Shown here in pieces: positions 1 through 6,867 of a DNA stretch of 10,630 nucleotides. Origin of the DNA: a bacterium (GTDB lineage: Bacteria; Krumholzibacteriota; Krumholzibacteria; LZORAL124-64-63); contig QNDV01000049.1 of the NCBI GenBank assembly GCA_003646045.1, forward strand, positions 1-10,630, written 5' to 3'. The position numbers and the translations under genes were made by a program. Under the pieces are notes generated by a model. That model ran no database searches. It worked only from the letters and a program-made list of their open reading frames with translations, and was not told the DNA's origin. Within the stretch, counting starts at the first letter, position 1. Every line of letters begins with the position of its first letter.

Positions 1-1432
1 CAGTCGTTTCTTCATCGACCTGCCCCTGGCCATCGCCGGCAAAAGCGTGGGCGGGCCGGCCAAGGTGGCGGTGATCGCCTCGGGCTTCTTCGGATCGGTT
101 TCCGGTTCGGCCATCGCCAATACCGTATCGACAGGCGCCTTCACCATCCCCATGATGAAACGGGCAGGATTCCGTCCCCACGTGGCCGGAGCCATCGAAC
201 CCGCGGCCTCCATCGGCGGCATGTTCATGCCACCTATCATGGGTGCCGGCGGCTTCCTCATGGCCGAGATGACCGAGATTCCCTACGTGCAGATCATGAA
301 GATGGCCATCTTCCCGGCACTCATGTATTTCCTGTCCGTGTTCGTGATGATCCACTTCGAGGCCAAGCGACACGGCCTCTACGGAGTGGACGACCCCGAT
401 GCCCCCACTGCCTGGCAGATTCTCCGCAAGGAGTGGTTCCTGGCCGCGCCCCTGGTGATCATCATCGTGATGATGCTCATGGGCAGGTCGGCCGGCTTCT
501 CGGCAGTGGTTGCAACGGCCAGTTGCGTGGTGGTGAGTTGGTTCACGCCGGACAACAGGATGGGCTGGCGCCAGGTGCGCGACGCCATGATCGAGGGCGG
601 CCGCAACACCCTGATCATCGGGGCCACCGTGGGCGTGATCGGCATCATCGTGGGCACCATCAGCCTGTCGGGTATCGGCCTCAAGTTCTCGGACATCATC
701 ATCAGCCTGTCGGGTGGTTTCCTGCCCGTGGCCATCCTGCTCATCGGTATTGCCTCCCTGGTACTGGGCATGGGCGTGCCAGTAACGGCGGCCTACCTGA
801 TCACCGCCGTGCTGACGGTGGGCTCCGTATCGCGGATGATCGCCATGCACCATTTCGGCGTTCCCCTGAGCGACATGGAGATCGACCGCCAGCTTGTCCA
901 GTACGTCCCCTGGGTCATGATATCCTCCCACATGATCGTCTACTGGTTCAGCCAGGACTCGAATATCACGCCACCGGTGTGCGTGGCGGCCTACGCCGGG
1001 GCGGCCATCGCAGGGTCCGACCCCTGGAAGACCGGCTGGACCAGCTTCAAGTTCGCCAAATTCCTTTATATCGGGCCCTTCCTGTTCGCCTACAGCCAGG
1101 CCTTCCTGCTCCACGGCGACATCCTGGCCATCGCCATGACCTGGGTGACCATCGCCCTGGCCACCGTGGCCTTCGGCAGCTTGACCATGGGCTATCTGGC
1201 CTGCGGTATGAACATCGTCGAATGGGTGATCATGGCCGTGGCCACCGTGATCCTCTTTTTCCCGGGCCTGGTCCACGCAGCCGGCATAGCGGTTCCCGAT
1301 CTGGTCATCGACGTGGTGGGAATTGCGCTGTGGGGCGTGGTCTTCGCAATGCAGAAGGCACGCATACGCCGGGATCCGACCCTGACCCTGCCCGTTCACG
1401 AACAGAGGAAACTGCAGCAAACAGGGGCTTGA
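1..1432 (+). CDS. TRAP transporter permease, fused 4TM/12TM type (C-terminal part)
   Basis: This is the inner-membrane permease of a TRAP (tripartite ATP-independent periplasmic) transporter, which takes up organic acids or similar solutes using an ion gradient and a periplasmic binding protein. The frame is open to the left edge and reads SRFFIDLPLAIAGKSVGGPA across the apparent GTG at 47, so the gene is truncated by the window and GTG 47 is an internal Val codon. About ten to twelve hydrophobic segments follow. Family hallmarks are GGPAKVAVIASGFFGSVSGS, the MPPIMGAGGFLMAE region, and the NITPPVCVAAYAGAAIAG stretch near the C-terminal third. The end, with two further hydrophobic segments and a charged tail, is typical of the TAXI-associated fused DctQM permeases. 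A TAXI-type binding protein would be expected upstream, outside the window. The substrate cannot be told from sequence. The gene is followed by a hairpin terminator, so its transcription unit ends here. Confidence 0.93.
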   Translation, partial: SRFFIDLPLAIAGKSVGGPAKVAVIASGFFGSVSGSAIANTVSTGAFTIPMMKRAGFRPHVAGAIEPAASIGGMFMPPIMGAGGFLMAEMTEIPYVQIMKMAIFPALMYFLSVFVMIHFEAKRHGLYGVDDPDAPTAWQILRKEWFLAAPLVIIIVMMLMGRSAGFSAVVATASCVVVSWFTPDNRMGWRQVRDAMIEGGRNTLIIGATVGVIGIIVGTISLSGIGLKFSDIIISLSGGFLPVAILLIGIASLVLGMGVPVTAAYLITAVLTVGSVSRMIAMHHFGVPLSDMEIDRQLVQYVPWVMISSHMIVYWFSQDSNITPPVCVAAYAGAAIAGSDPWKTGWTSFKFAKFLYIGPFLFAYSQAFLLHGDILAIAMTWVTIALATVAFGSLTMGYLACGMNIVEWVIMAVATVILFFPGLVHAAGIAVPDLVIDVVGIALWGVVFAMQKARIRRDPTLTLPVHEQRKLQQTGA

Positions 1433-1453
1433 ACCCCCGTTTTCAGCCTATCG

Positions 1454-1490
1454 AGACCGCCCGGGCCCCATGCCGGGCGGTTTCCTTGTT
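1454..1490 (+). terminator. Rho-independent terminator after the TRAP permease
   Basis: A perfect 9-bp inverted repeat, ACCGCCCGG (1456-1464) and CCGGGCGGT (1473-1481), encloses an 8-nt loop. One G-U and one A-U pair could extend it outward. A T-rich but interrupted tract, TTTCCTTGTT, follows. It sits 22 bp after the permease stop, as expected for an intrinsic terminator. Only the imperfect T tract lowers confidence. Confidence 0.8.
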
Positions 1491-1532
1491 CAGCCCCGGG
1501 CCAAATTCGGTTTAACCCCCCTTGCGGCGGGC

Positions 1533-1561
1533 CGATAACGGAGAAGCCTGAAAAATACAAT
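1533..1561 (+). promoter_or_regulatory. Possible promoter of the 1591-4871 gene pair
   Basis: A good -10-like hexamer, TACAAT (1556-1561), lies 29 bp before the ATG at 1591, within an A-rich patch in otherwise GC-rich DNA. No convincing -35 is seen at the usual distance (CGATAA at 1533-1538). The hexamer is flanked by a short inverted repeat, CCTGA (1547-1551) and TCAGG (1561-1565), which could be an operator or chance. The location between a terminator and a new gene supports a promoter; the motif match alone is weak. Confidence 0.35.
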
Positions 1562-1590
1562 CAGGTAAACAGTATACCGGAGACATTGCG

Positions 1591-3519
1591 ATGAGTCGCG
1601 ACGACACCACCACCCTGCTTGATACCGGCATCGAGGGCACGGATCAACCCTCCCCCGCAGCCGCGGTGTTGCTGGCCCTTGACCGGCTGCTCACCGCCGG
1701 CGCCCTGTATCCCCCCGGGCACGCACGGTTCGAAGCCGCCGTGCAGGAATACCGCCGCTCCGCCACGGAGGCCTGCGGCCCGTTCCGGCTGCAGGTGGAA
1801 ATGGATGACGACGCGCTGAGAATCCAGGACGTGGCGCTCGACGCCTCCCACCGGGGCCAGGAACGCCTGCTGACGTTGTTCGAGTGGCTGGGTATACAGC
1901 GCATCCTCATCGACGCCGATACGCCCGCGGACGCCCTGCACCACCTGGCCACCGGGTTGCTGCGCCAGCGCCGCGAGGCGGACGAGGCCGGACATCTCAA
2001 GGAAGTGGTCTTCGACGACCTGCCCGTGCAGGTCTCGATAGTGGCCAGGACCTTTCGCAAGCGGTGGTCCGACGAAATCGATGAACGCTTCATCCCCCCT
2101 ATCGAGGCCATCATGGAGGATGCGGCGGCCATGTGCGCCGACGCCGAACCCGCGCGCGTGGCCCGCGAGACCCTGGAGAAGATGTTCACGGCATTCCTGG
2201 CCCAGGGCAGGGAAGACGGGAAAGCCGATACCTGTGCGCCGGGGGACCGGAAGGAAATCGAGAACCTCCTGCTCCGGACACCGACCAGACTCGCCGACGC
2301 CGTGCGCGGCATTATTCGTCGTGACGGCAGCCTGGCCAGTATCGACCGGCTATTCGACGATTCCCACGAAGCCCTGACCCACGCCGCCGCCCGCGATGCC
2401 TTGCGCCTGCTGGTGACGGCCATGCAGGGCCCCGACGAAGTGCGCGGCGCCGAAGATCCCGGTGTCGAGGATCGACGTGTGGACGATGATCGGGCCTATG
2501 GGATGACCATCGAACAACTGGGCCGCTCCTTCACGGAAGTGGAAGAGATCTGCGACAGTTCCCTGCCCGACGTCGGTGACGTGCGCGAGGAGATCTCCGT
2601 CTGTCTGTCCCTGCTGGGACTGGGAACCACCGAGGATATTGCCCGGCAGGCGCTGGCCGGACTACGCAGCGCCATCGGGCGGGTCCGGACCGGTGAGGAA
2701 CGGGACTTCCTGCGGGAGACAGCTCGCAATCTGGCCTCCACGGCCGATCTGGAGATCCTGGACGAAGTACTGCCGCGTCTGGCGGATCCCTTCCGCACCC
2801 TGGGTTCCGACGCCGTCGCAGGCTATTGGCAGTTCCTGGTCGACCGGGATGAGGAACGGCTGGCCCGTGCCTGGCCCCACCTGGTCATCGACCTTCTGCG
2901 CACCAAACCGGAGGCGGGCAGGCAGGGCCTGTCCATGATGCAGTCGCTGGCAACTGACCTGCCCACGGAACGCATGCTCGCCGAGGCATCGCGCTTCGCA
3001 CACCTGCCCTCCTTCCGTCTGGCCAGTTTCGACAAGCATGTATTCTTCAGACCCGACCCGGTGCTGCACCCCATGTTCGCCGCCCTGCTCTGCACACCGG
3101 AGGGGGAGAACTTCGGCCACTGGCTGCAGGAAGGGTTCATGCGCACGGACGAGGATACCGCCGGTGGTTTGCTGGCCAGGGTTCTCGGTACCTACGGGGA
3201 CTCCCATTGTGACGTCTACAAAGCGGTCCTGATGAACAACCCCGACGACGAAGGAGGCGCCCCGCCCCGCGTCCTGCTGGGTCAGGTGAAGCAGCGGGTC
3301 GAACGCCTGGGACCCGAGGAACGCCTGTTGGACTGGGTACCCGTGGCGATCCTGGTCCTGGGTAGCTGGCACCTGGAGGCCAGCGAGGGTCTGCTGGACC
3401 GCATCGCCCACGAGCGCCAATGGCTCGTGCGTCACACCTGGCCGAAGCCCTGCCGCCGCGCGGCCACACACGCCCTGACTCTCCACGGATCCTCGCACCG
3501 CAAGGCAGGGAGGTCCTGA
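1591..3519 (+). CDS. Helical protein of unknown function, partner of the HD-GYP gene
   Basis: I do not recognise a characterised family. The 642-aa product has no signal peptide or membrane segment, so it should be cytoplasmic. The start is supported by GGAG (1579-1582) eight bases before ATG. Residues about 20-125 form a module similar to the N-terminus of the next gene's product: Y-x-x-G-H (40-44), EAAVQE (48-53), a short strand ending in MDDDALRI (71-78), then an amphipathic stretch from R92 and an ADAL helix near 113. The rest is acidic and mainly alpha-helical, with Leu/Ala-rich helices spaced like HEAT-type repeats (about 340-620). An Asp/Glu-rich linker (about 283-301) separates two halves. 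No catalytic motif is visible. The stop codon shares one base with the ATG of the HD-GYP gene (TGATG), so the two are translated together. A scaffold or regulator of the HD-GYP protein is a reasonable inference, not a demonstrated role. Confidence 0.9.
   Translation: MSRDDTTTLLDTGIEGTDQPSPAAAVLLALDRLLTAGALYPPGHARFEAAVQEYRRSATEACGPFRLQVEMDDDALRIQDVALDASHRGQERLLTLFEWLGIQRILIDADTPADALHHLATGLLRQRREADEAGHLKEVVFDDLPVQVSIVARTFRKRWSDEIDERFIPPIEAIMEDAAAMCADAEPARVARETLEKMFTAFLAQGREDGKADTCAPGDRKEIENLLLRTPTRLADAVRGIIRRDGSLASIDRLFDDSHEALTHAAARDALRLLVTAMQGPDEVRGAEDPGVEDRRVDDDRAYGMTIEQLGRSFTEVEEICDSSLPDVGDVREEISVCLSLLGLGTTEDIARQALAGLRSAIGRVRTGEERDFLRETARNLASTADLEILDEVLPRLADPFRTLGSDAVAGYWQFLVDRDEERLARAWPHLVIDLLRTKPEAGRQGLSMMQSLATDLPTERMLAEASRFAHLPSFRLASFDKHVFFRPDPVLHPMFAALLCTPEGENFGHWLQEGFMRTDEDTAGGLLARVLGTYGDSHCDVYKAVLMNNPDDEGGAPPRVLLGQVKQRVERLGPEERLLDWVPVAILVLGSWHLEASEGLLDRIAHERQWLVRHTWPKPCRRAATHALTLHGSSHRKAGRS
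3508..3513 (+). promoter_or_regulatory. Ribosome binding site deciding the HD-GYP start
   Basis: GGGAGG lies five bases before ATG 3519, inside the 3' end of the preceding gene. It fixes the HD-GYP start at 3519 rather than at the in-frame ATG at 3420, which would overlap the upstream gene by 100 bp. With the TGATG stop/start overlap it indicates translational coupling. Confidence 0.8.
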
Positions 3520-4871
3520 TGAAGCAGAACTTCTCGGATCTGGCGACACTCCTCGCGCGGGGCATCAGCCACTGCCGCATGTACTTTGTCGGCCACCCCA
3601 ACGTGGAGGCCGCCGCCCAGGAAGCCAAGGCCCTGTTGGGACCGCTGCTGGAGCGCAAGCAACTTGACGCCTTCGTACTTGGCGTGGTGGATGACAAGCT
3701 GATCCACGAGGGCAAGTACCTCGTGGGCCCCACGATCGTCGGCAGCCGCCTGACCCGTTTTGCCTCACTGCTCCAGGGCGGCGGATTCACGATTCTGCCG
3801 GCGGTGTCGGCACGGGAGTTGAAGACCTTCTTCGTCCTGGCGGCCGAGACCGGCGAGAGCCTGCCGTCGCTGGCCGCGGCCCAGGAGTTGTTCAGGCAAC
3901 GTGACCTCTCCAACATCACCATCAATCCACCCTACCACGACGAGAACACCCTCACCGACGCGGCGGACGAGCATTTGCGCAAGAATCATATCGCCGAGTT
4001 GATGCCGGTCTACCGCTCGCTCTTCGATACGGTGGAACAGTCGCACCAGAACGCCGGCCGGGATCGTACGCTGGACATCGACGGGGCCCGCAGCGCCGGC
4101 GAGTCCCTGGTCAAGGCCAGCACCAACCATCTGACGGATATCATGACCCTGGTGGATTACCCGGACTTCGACAGCTACACCGTGGGACACTCGGTGCGCG
4201 TGGCCATGCTCGCAGTGCTGGTGGGCCGCGAGGCTGGCCTCCCCGATTCGGTCCTGGCCGAACTGTCGGCCGCCAGCCTGCTGCACGACGTGGGCAAAGG
4301 CAAGATCCCGCCCGAAGTGCTGTTCAAACCGGGTCGACTGGCCAGCGAGGAACGCCGGATCATCGAAACCCATCCGGCCATCGGGGCCGCCATGCTGCTC
4401 GAAAGCGGCGATGCCGGCCCCCTGGCCGTGGCCACCGCCTGGGGCCACCATCGCCGCCACGACGGCGGCGGTTACCCGCGTATGCCCTACGCCTCGCATG
4501 TCAGCGAGCTGACCCAACTCGTACATGTGTGCGATGTCTTCGAGGCGCTAACCGCCATCCGCCCCTACAAGAAGGCCCTGACCCCGCGTGACGCCTTCGA
4601 GATTATACTGCGTGATCGTGGTGCGTACTCTCCCCTGGCGGTGACCGCCCTGAAACGTGCCGTGGGCCTGTACCCCCCGGGCAGCCACGTGGTGCTGTCC
4701 ACTGGCCAACGGGCCGTGGTCACGTCCGCCGGCCTGCGCATGGAAGCTCCCCGTGTCCGTATCACCCACGACACCACCGGCGCCGAACTGCCGGCGGACG
4801 AGTGGTCGGAACTCGACCTGGCCGCCGCGGATACCGAAGCCACGGTGGCACGCCTGCTGATCGGCGTCTGA
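3519..4871 (+). CDS. HD-GYP domain protein (putative cyclic-di-nucleotide phosphodiesterase)
   Basis: HD-GYP domains are metal-dependent phosphohydrolases; characterised members cleave cyclic di-GMP, some cGAMP. This 450-aa protein has an N-terminal module (about 1-130, with YFVGH at 22-26) shared with the upstream gene, a linker, and an HD-GYP domain at about 210-380. Visible metal or catalytic residues are H224 (in GHSVRVAML), H256-D257 (LLHDVGKGKIP, with K260), H285 (ETHPAIG), H310-H311, the G-Y-P triplet 318-320 and D339 (HVCDVFEAL). The usual HHE-x-x-DG-x-GYP motif reads HHRRHDGGGYP here, with Arg in place of Glu. A C-terminal extension begins at GLYPPGS (383-389) and continues through a strand-rich tail, as in many HD-GYP proteins. 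There is no receiver domain, signal peptide or membrane helix, so it is a cytoplasmic enzyme whose input may be the N-terminal module. Metal ligands look intact, so activity is likely; the substrate is not proven. Confidence 0.93.
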   Translation: MKQNFSDLATLLARGISHCRMYFVGHPNVEAAAQEAKALLGPLLERKQLDAFVLGVVDDKLIHEGKYLVGPTIVGSRLTRFASLLQGGGFTILPAVSARELKTFFVLAAETGESLPSLAAAQELFRQRDLSNITINPPYHDENTLTDAADEHLRKNHIAELMPVYRSLFDTVEQSHQNAGRDRTLDIDGARSAGESLVKASTNHLTDIMTLVDYPDFDSYTVGHSVRVAMLAVLVGREAGLPDSVLAELSAASLLHDVGKGKIPPEVLFKPGRLASEERRIIETHPAIGAAMLLESGDAGPLAVATAWGHHRRHDGGGYPRMPYASHVSELTQLVHVCDVFEALTAIRPYKKALTPRDAFEIILRDRGAYSPLAVTALKRAVGLYPPGSHVVLSTGQRAVVTSAGLRMEAPRVRITHDTTGAELPADEWSELDLAAADTEATVARLLIGV

Positions 4872-4954
4872 TCCCGGGTACCTGATCCCACTGGCCAGCC
4901 AATCCCGACATGACTATCATCCCCGGACCGCCGTCGTCTGCCACGTCGGCGACG

Positions 4955-4961
4955 AAAGGGA
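4955..4961 (+). promoter_or_regulatory. Ribosome binding site for the SRAP gene
   Basis: AAAGGGA ends five bases before GTG 4967. It supports the GTG start that leaves Cys as residue 2. The in-frame ATG at 4910 has no Shine-Dalgarno-like sequence in front of it. Confidence 0.65.
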
Positions 4962-4966
4962 CGCTT

Positions 4967-5677
4967 GTGTGTGGACGCATCAATCTGACTTCGGCTCCCC
5001 ATGTGCTGGCCGAGAAATTCTACCTCGACATGATTCCCGAGCTGGAACCGCGCTACAACATCGCGCCCAGCCAGGCGGTGGCCGCCGTGGTGCCCAACCC
5101 CCTGTCGCCGGGGCGCCTGTTGCGGATGTTCCGGTGGGGACTGGAGCCGTCATGGCGCCAGACCGACCAACGTACAACCGCTCCCATAAATGCGCGCTGT
5201 GAAACGGTGCGGGACAAGCCCACTTTTCGCGAGGCCTTTGCCCGGCGCCGCTGCCTGATTCCCGTCAACGGGTTCTACGAATGGCAGCAGCGGCCCGGCG
5301 GTGTCCAGCCCTGGTTGTTCCGTCAGCCGGACCACGGCGTATTTGCCCTGGCCGGCTTGTGGGAAACACCCGACGAGTCTGCCACGGGAGAGCCGAAAAC
5401 CGGCACCTGCGCCATCCTCACCACCCGGGCCAACCGCGTCATGCGGCCCATCCACCACCGCATGCCGGTGATCCTGGCCGAAGCCGACTGGGGCCGGTGG
5501 TTGGAACTGCCACCCGCAGGTCTGGACGAACTGGCGGCCATGCTGCGGCCTGCGCCGACGGATCTGTTGCTGACCCACCCGGTGGATCGGCGCGTGAACA
5601 GACCGGATTGGGACGAACCCGACTGTCTCGCCGCCGTACGGGACGACAGCGATGACCAGCTGAATCTTTTTGACTGA
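4967..5677 (+). CDS. SRAP-family abasic-site DNA-protein crosslink protein (YedK/HMCES type)
   Basis: SRAP proteins (YedK in E. coli, HMCES in animals) bind abasic sites in single-stranded DNA through Cys2 and form a protective thiazolidine crosslink. The residues known from YedK are all visible: Cys2 (CGRINL), N31 in YNIAPSQ, R77 and E79 in INARCET, E105 in GFYEW and H163 in IHHRMP. The GTG start at 4967 was chosen because the N-terminal Met must be removed to expose Cys2. Starting at ATG 4910 would bury the Cys behind 19 extra residues and inactivate the mechanism. The resulting 236 aa is the normal family length, and R77 and E105 fall at the same numbers as in YedK. The gap before it is 95 bp, with no LexA-type operator that I can recognise. 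The transaldolase starts 15 bp downstream, so they are probably co-transcribed, although no functional link is obvious. Confidence 0.95.
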   Translation: MCGRINLTSAPHVLAEKFYLDMIPELEPRYNIAPSQAVAAVVPNPLSPGRLLRMFRWGLEPSWRQTDQRTTAPINARCETVRDKPTFREAFARRRCLIPVNGFYEWQQRPGGVQPWLFRQPDHGVFALAGLWETPDESATGEPKTGTCAILTTRANRVMRPIHHRMPVILAEADWGRWLELPPAGLDELAAMLRPAPTDLLLTHPVDRRVNRPDWDEPDCLAAVRDDSDDQLNLFD

Positions 5678-5692
5678 CCTGGGAGAACAGAC

Positions 5693-6388
5693 ATGGCCGC
5701 CACCGCACCCCGCCCCTACCGCCTTTTTCTGGACTCGGCCGAGCCCGCTGTCTGGCGAAAGCTCCTGCCCACGGGAATTTTCCACGGCGTGACCACCAAT
5801 CCGCTCCTGCTACGGAAGGCTCACCTGTCATGCAACCGGGCGACGTTGACCGATCTGGCCGGGCAGGCCCGCGACGCCGGCGCCAGGGAGATACACCTGC
5901 AGGCCTGGGGCGAGGAGGCCGACCAACTCGTGGAGCGGGGTCTGGCCCTGGCCGCGGCCACCGCTGAAATCGACATCGCCGTCAAGATCCCGGCCACGCC
6001 CACGGGTCTCGCAGCAGCAAAACGACTGGTGGATGATGGTTGCCGGGTTACCCTGACGGCGGTCTACTCCCCCGGACAGGTGCTGGCCGCGGCTGCCCTG
6101 GGAGTCGCCTACGCGGCACCGTATCTGGGTCGGCTCAACGATGCAGGCCTGGATGGACACGCCGTGCTGCGAACCATGGGTTCCATGCTGGCCGGACGTG
6201 ACACTTCGGTGCGCCTGCTGGCCGCCAGCCTGCGCCGGGTGAAGGACATCATTGACCTGGCCGCAGCGGGTCTTGATACTTTCACCTTTTCACCTGAAGT
6301 GGCTCTCGCCCTGCTGCAGGAACCACTCACCGAACAGGCGGCCGCCGCCTTCGAACTGGCCGCCAAAGGCACGGAGGAAGAATCATGA
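5693..6388 (+). CDS. Small transaldolase / fructose-6-phosphate aldolase family protein
   Basis: This is a class I, Schiff-base (beta/alpha)8 aldolase of the short transaldolase/FSA family, which transfers or releases a dihydroxyacetone unit in sugar-phosphate metabolism in the cytoplasm. At 231 aa it has the size of the short subfamily (about 215-230 aa) rather than the 300+ aa classical TalB. Visible motifs are FLDSA with D14, GVTTNP (32-37), the Schiff-base lysine K98 in IAVKIPAT, TLTAVYS (120-126), PYLGRLNDAG (143-152) and the C-terminal FTFSPEVALAL. The start is supported by GGGAG seven bases upstream. The motifs do not settle whether it acts as a transaldolase or as a fructose-6-phosphate aldolase. 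It lies 15 bp after the SRAP gene and its stop overlaps the next start by four bases (ATGA). That indicates co-translation with a secreted barrel protein, an odd pairing. Confidence 0.92.
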   Translation: MAATAPRPYRLFLDSAEPAVWRKLLPTGIFHGVTTNPLLLRKAHLSCNRATLTDLAGQARDAGAREIHLQAWGEEADQLVERGLALAAATAEIDIAVKIPATPTGLAAAKRLVDDGCRVTLTAVYSPGQVLAAAALGVAYAAPYLGRLNDAGLDGHAVLRTMGSMLAGRDTSVRLLAASLRRVKDIIDLAAAGLDTFTFSPEVALALLQEPLTEQAAAAFELAAKGTEEES

Positions 6389-6867
6389 GAGCACTACTGG
6401 TTATGGGCATCCTTGCCATCGCCGCAACCCTGGCCGGCCCGGCCACAGCCCAGCAGTACTACGCCAAGGAAACATCCCTGTACGTCGAGTTCTTCGGCAC
6501 CGGCGGGGAAGTCTCGGCCAACTTCGAGAAGATCATCGGCGAGAAGGTGGCGATCCGCGTGGGCATCGGCGCCACCGGTGTCGTGTATCGCCAGGGCGTG
6601 GTGGTGCCCTTCGGAGTGAGCTGGCTCCTGGGATCGGACCGCAATTTCCTGGAGATCGGCGTGGGTGGATCCTACGTGGATATCGACGAAACCGGCACCG
6701 AAGACACCTACCTCGACCTCCAGGAAAGCCAGGTGGTTGGCAACGGTCTCTTCGGGTACCGCTTCATCGGCCACTACGGTTTCACCTACCGCGTGGCCTT
6801 CACGCCCGCCTGGACCAGGGACGGCTTCCAGCCCATGGGAGGAGCTGCCTTCGGGTATTCGTTCTAA
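6385..6867 (+). CDS. Small secreted outer-membrane beta-barrel protein
   Basis: The 160-aa product starts with a cleavable signal peptide: MRALL, a hydrophobic core, then an A-T-A site at about residues 20-22 before QQYY. The mature part alternates short aromatic/glycine-rich strands, such as SLYVEFFGTGG, VAIRVGIGATGVV, FLEIGVGGSYVDI, LFGYRFIGHYGFTYRVAF and AAFGYSF. It ends in Phe, as many outer-membrane barrels do to be recognised by BamA. About eight strands are plausible. The pattern resembles a small uncharacterised family that I associate with Bacteroidota-like genomes. Function is unknown. GGAGG (6373-6377) and the ATGA overlap with the transaldolase stop define the start. Its TAA stop overlaps the stop of the convergent aminotransferase gene, leaving no separate terminator. 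Confidence 0.8.
   Translation: MRALLVMGILAIAATLAGPATAQQYYAKETSLYVEFFGTGGEVSANFEKIIGEKVAIRVGIGATGVVYRQGVVVPFGVSWLLGSDRNFLEIGVGGSYVDIDETGTEDTYLDLQESQVVGNGLFGYRFIGHYGFTYRVAFTPAWTRDGFQPMGGAAFGYSF

Noticed and set aside
433..1515. A 360-codon frame overlapping the TRAP permease
   Set aside because: It is a +1 shadow of a clear membrane protein, rich in His, Arg and Gly, with no hydrophobic segments or motifs.
3420..3518. Longer N-terminus for the HD-GYP protein from ATG 3420
   Set aside because: It would overlap the upstream gene by 100 bp and lacks a ribosome binding site, whereas ATG 3519 has GGGAGG five bases upstream and similarity to the neighbour's module begins just after it.
4872..4966. 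LexA-type SOS operator in front of the SRAP gene
   Set aside because: Searched by eye for CTGT-N8-ACAG and GAAC-type boxes; none found. Other LexA consensus types cannot be excluded without the organism's LexA.
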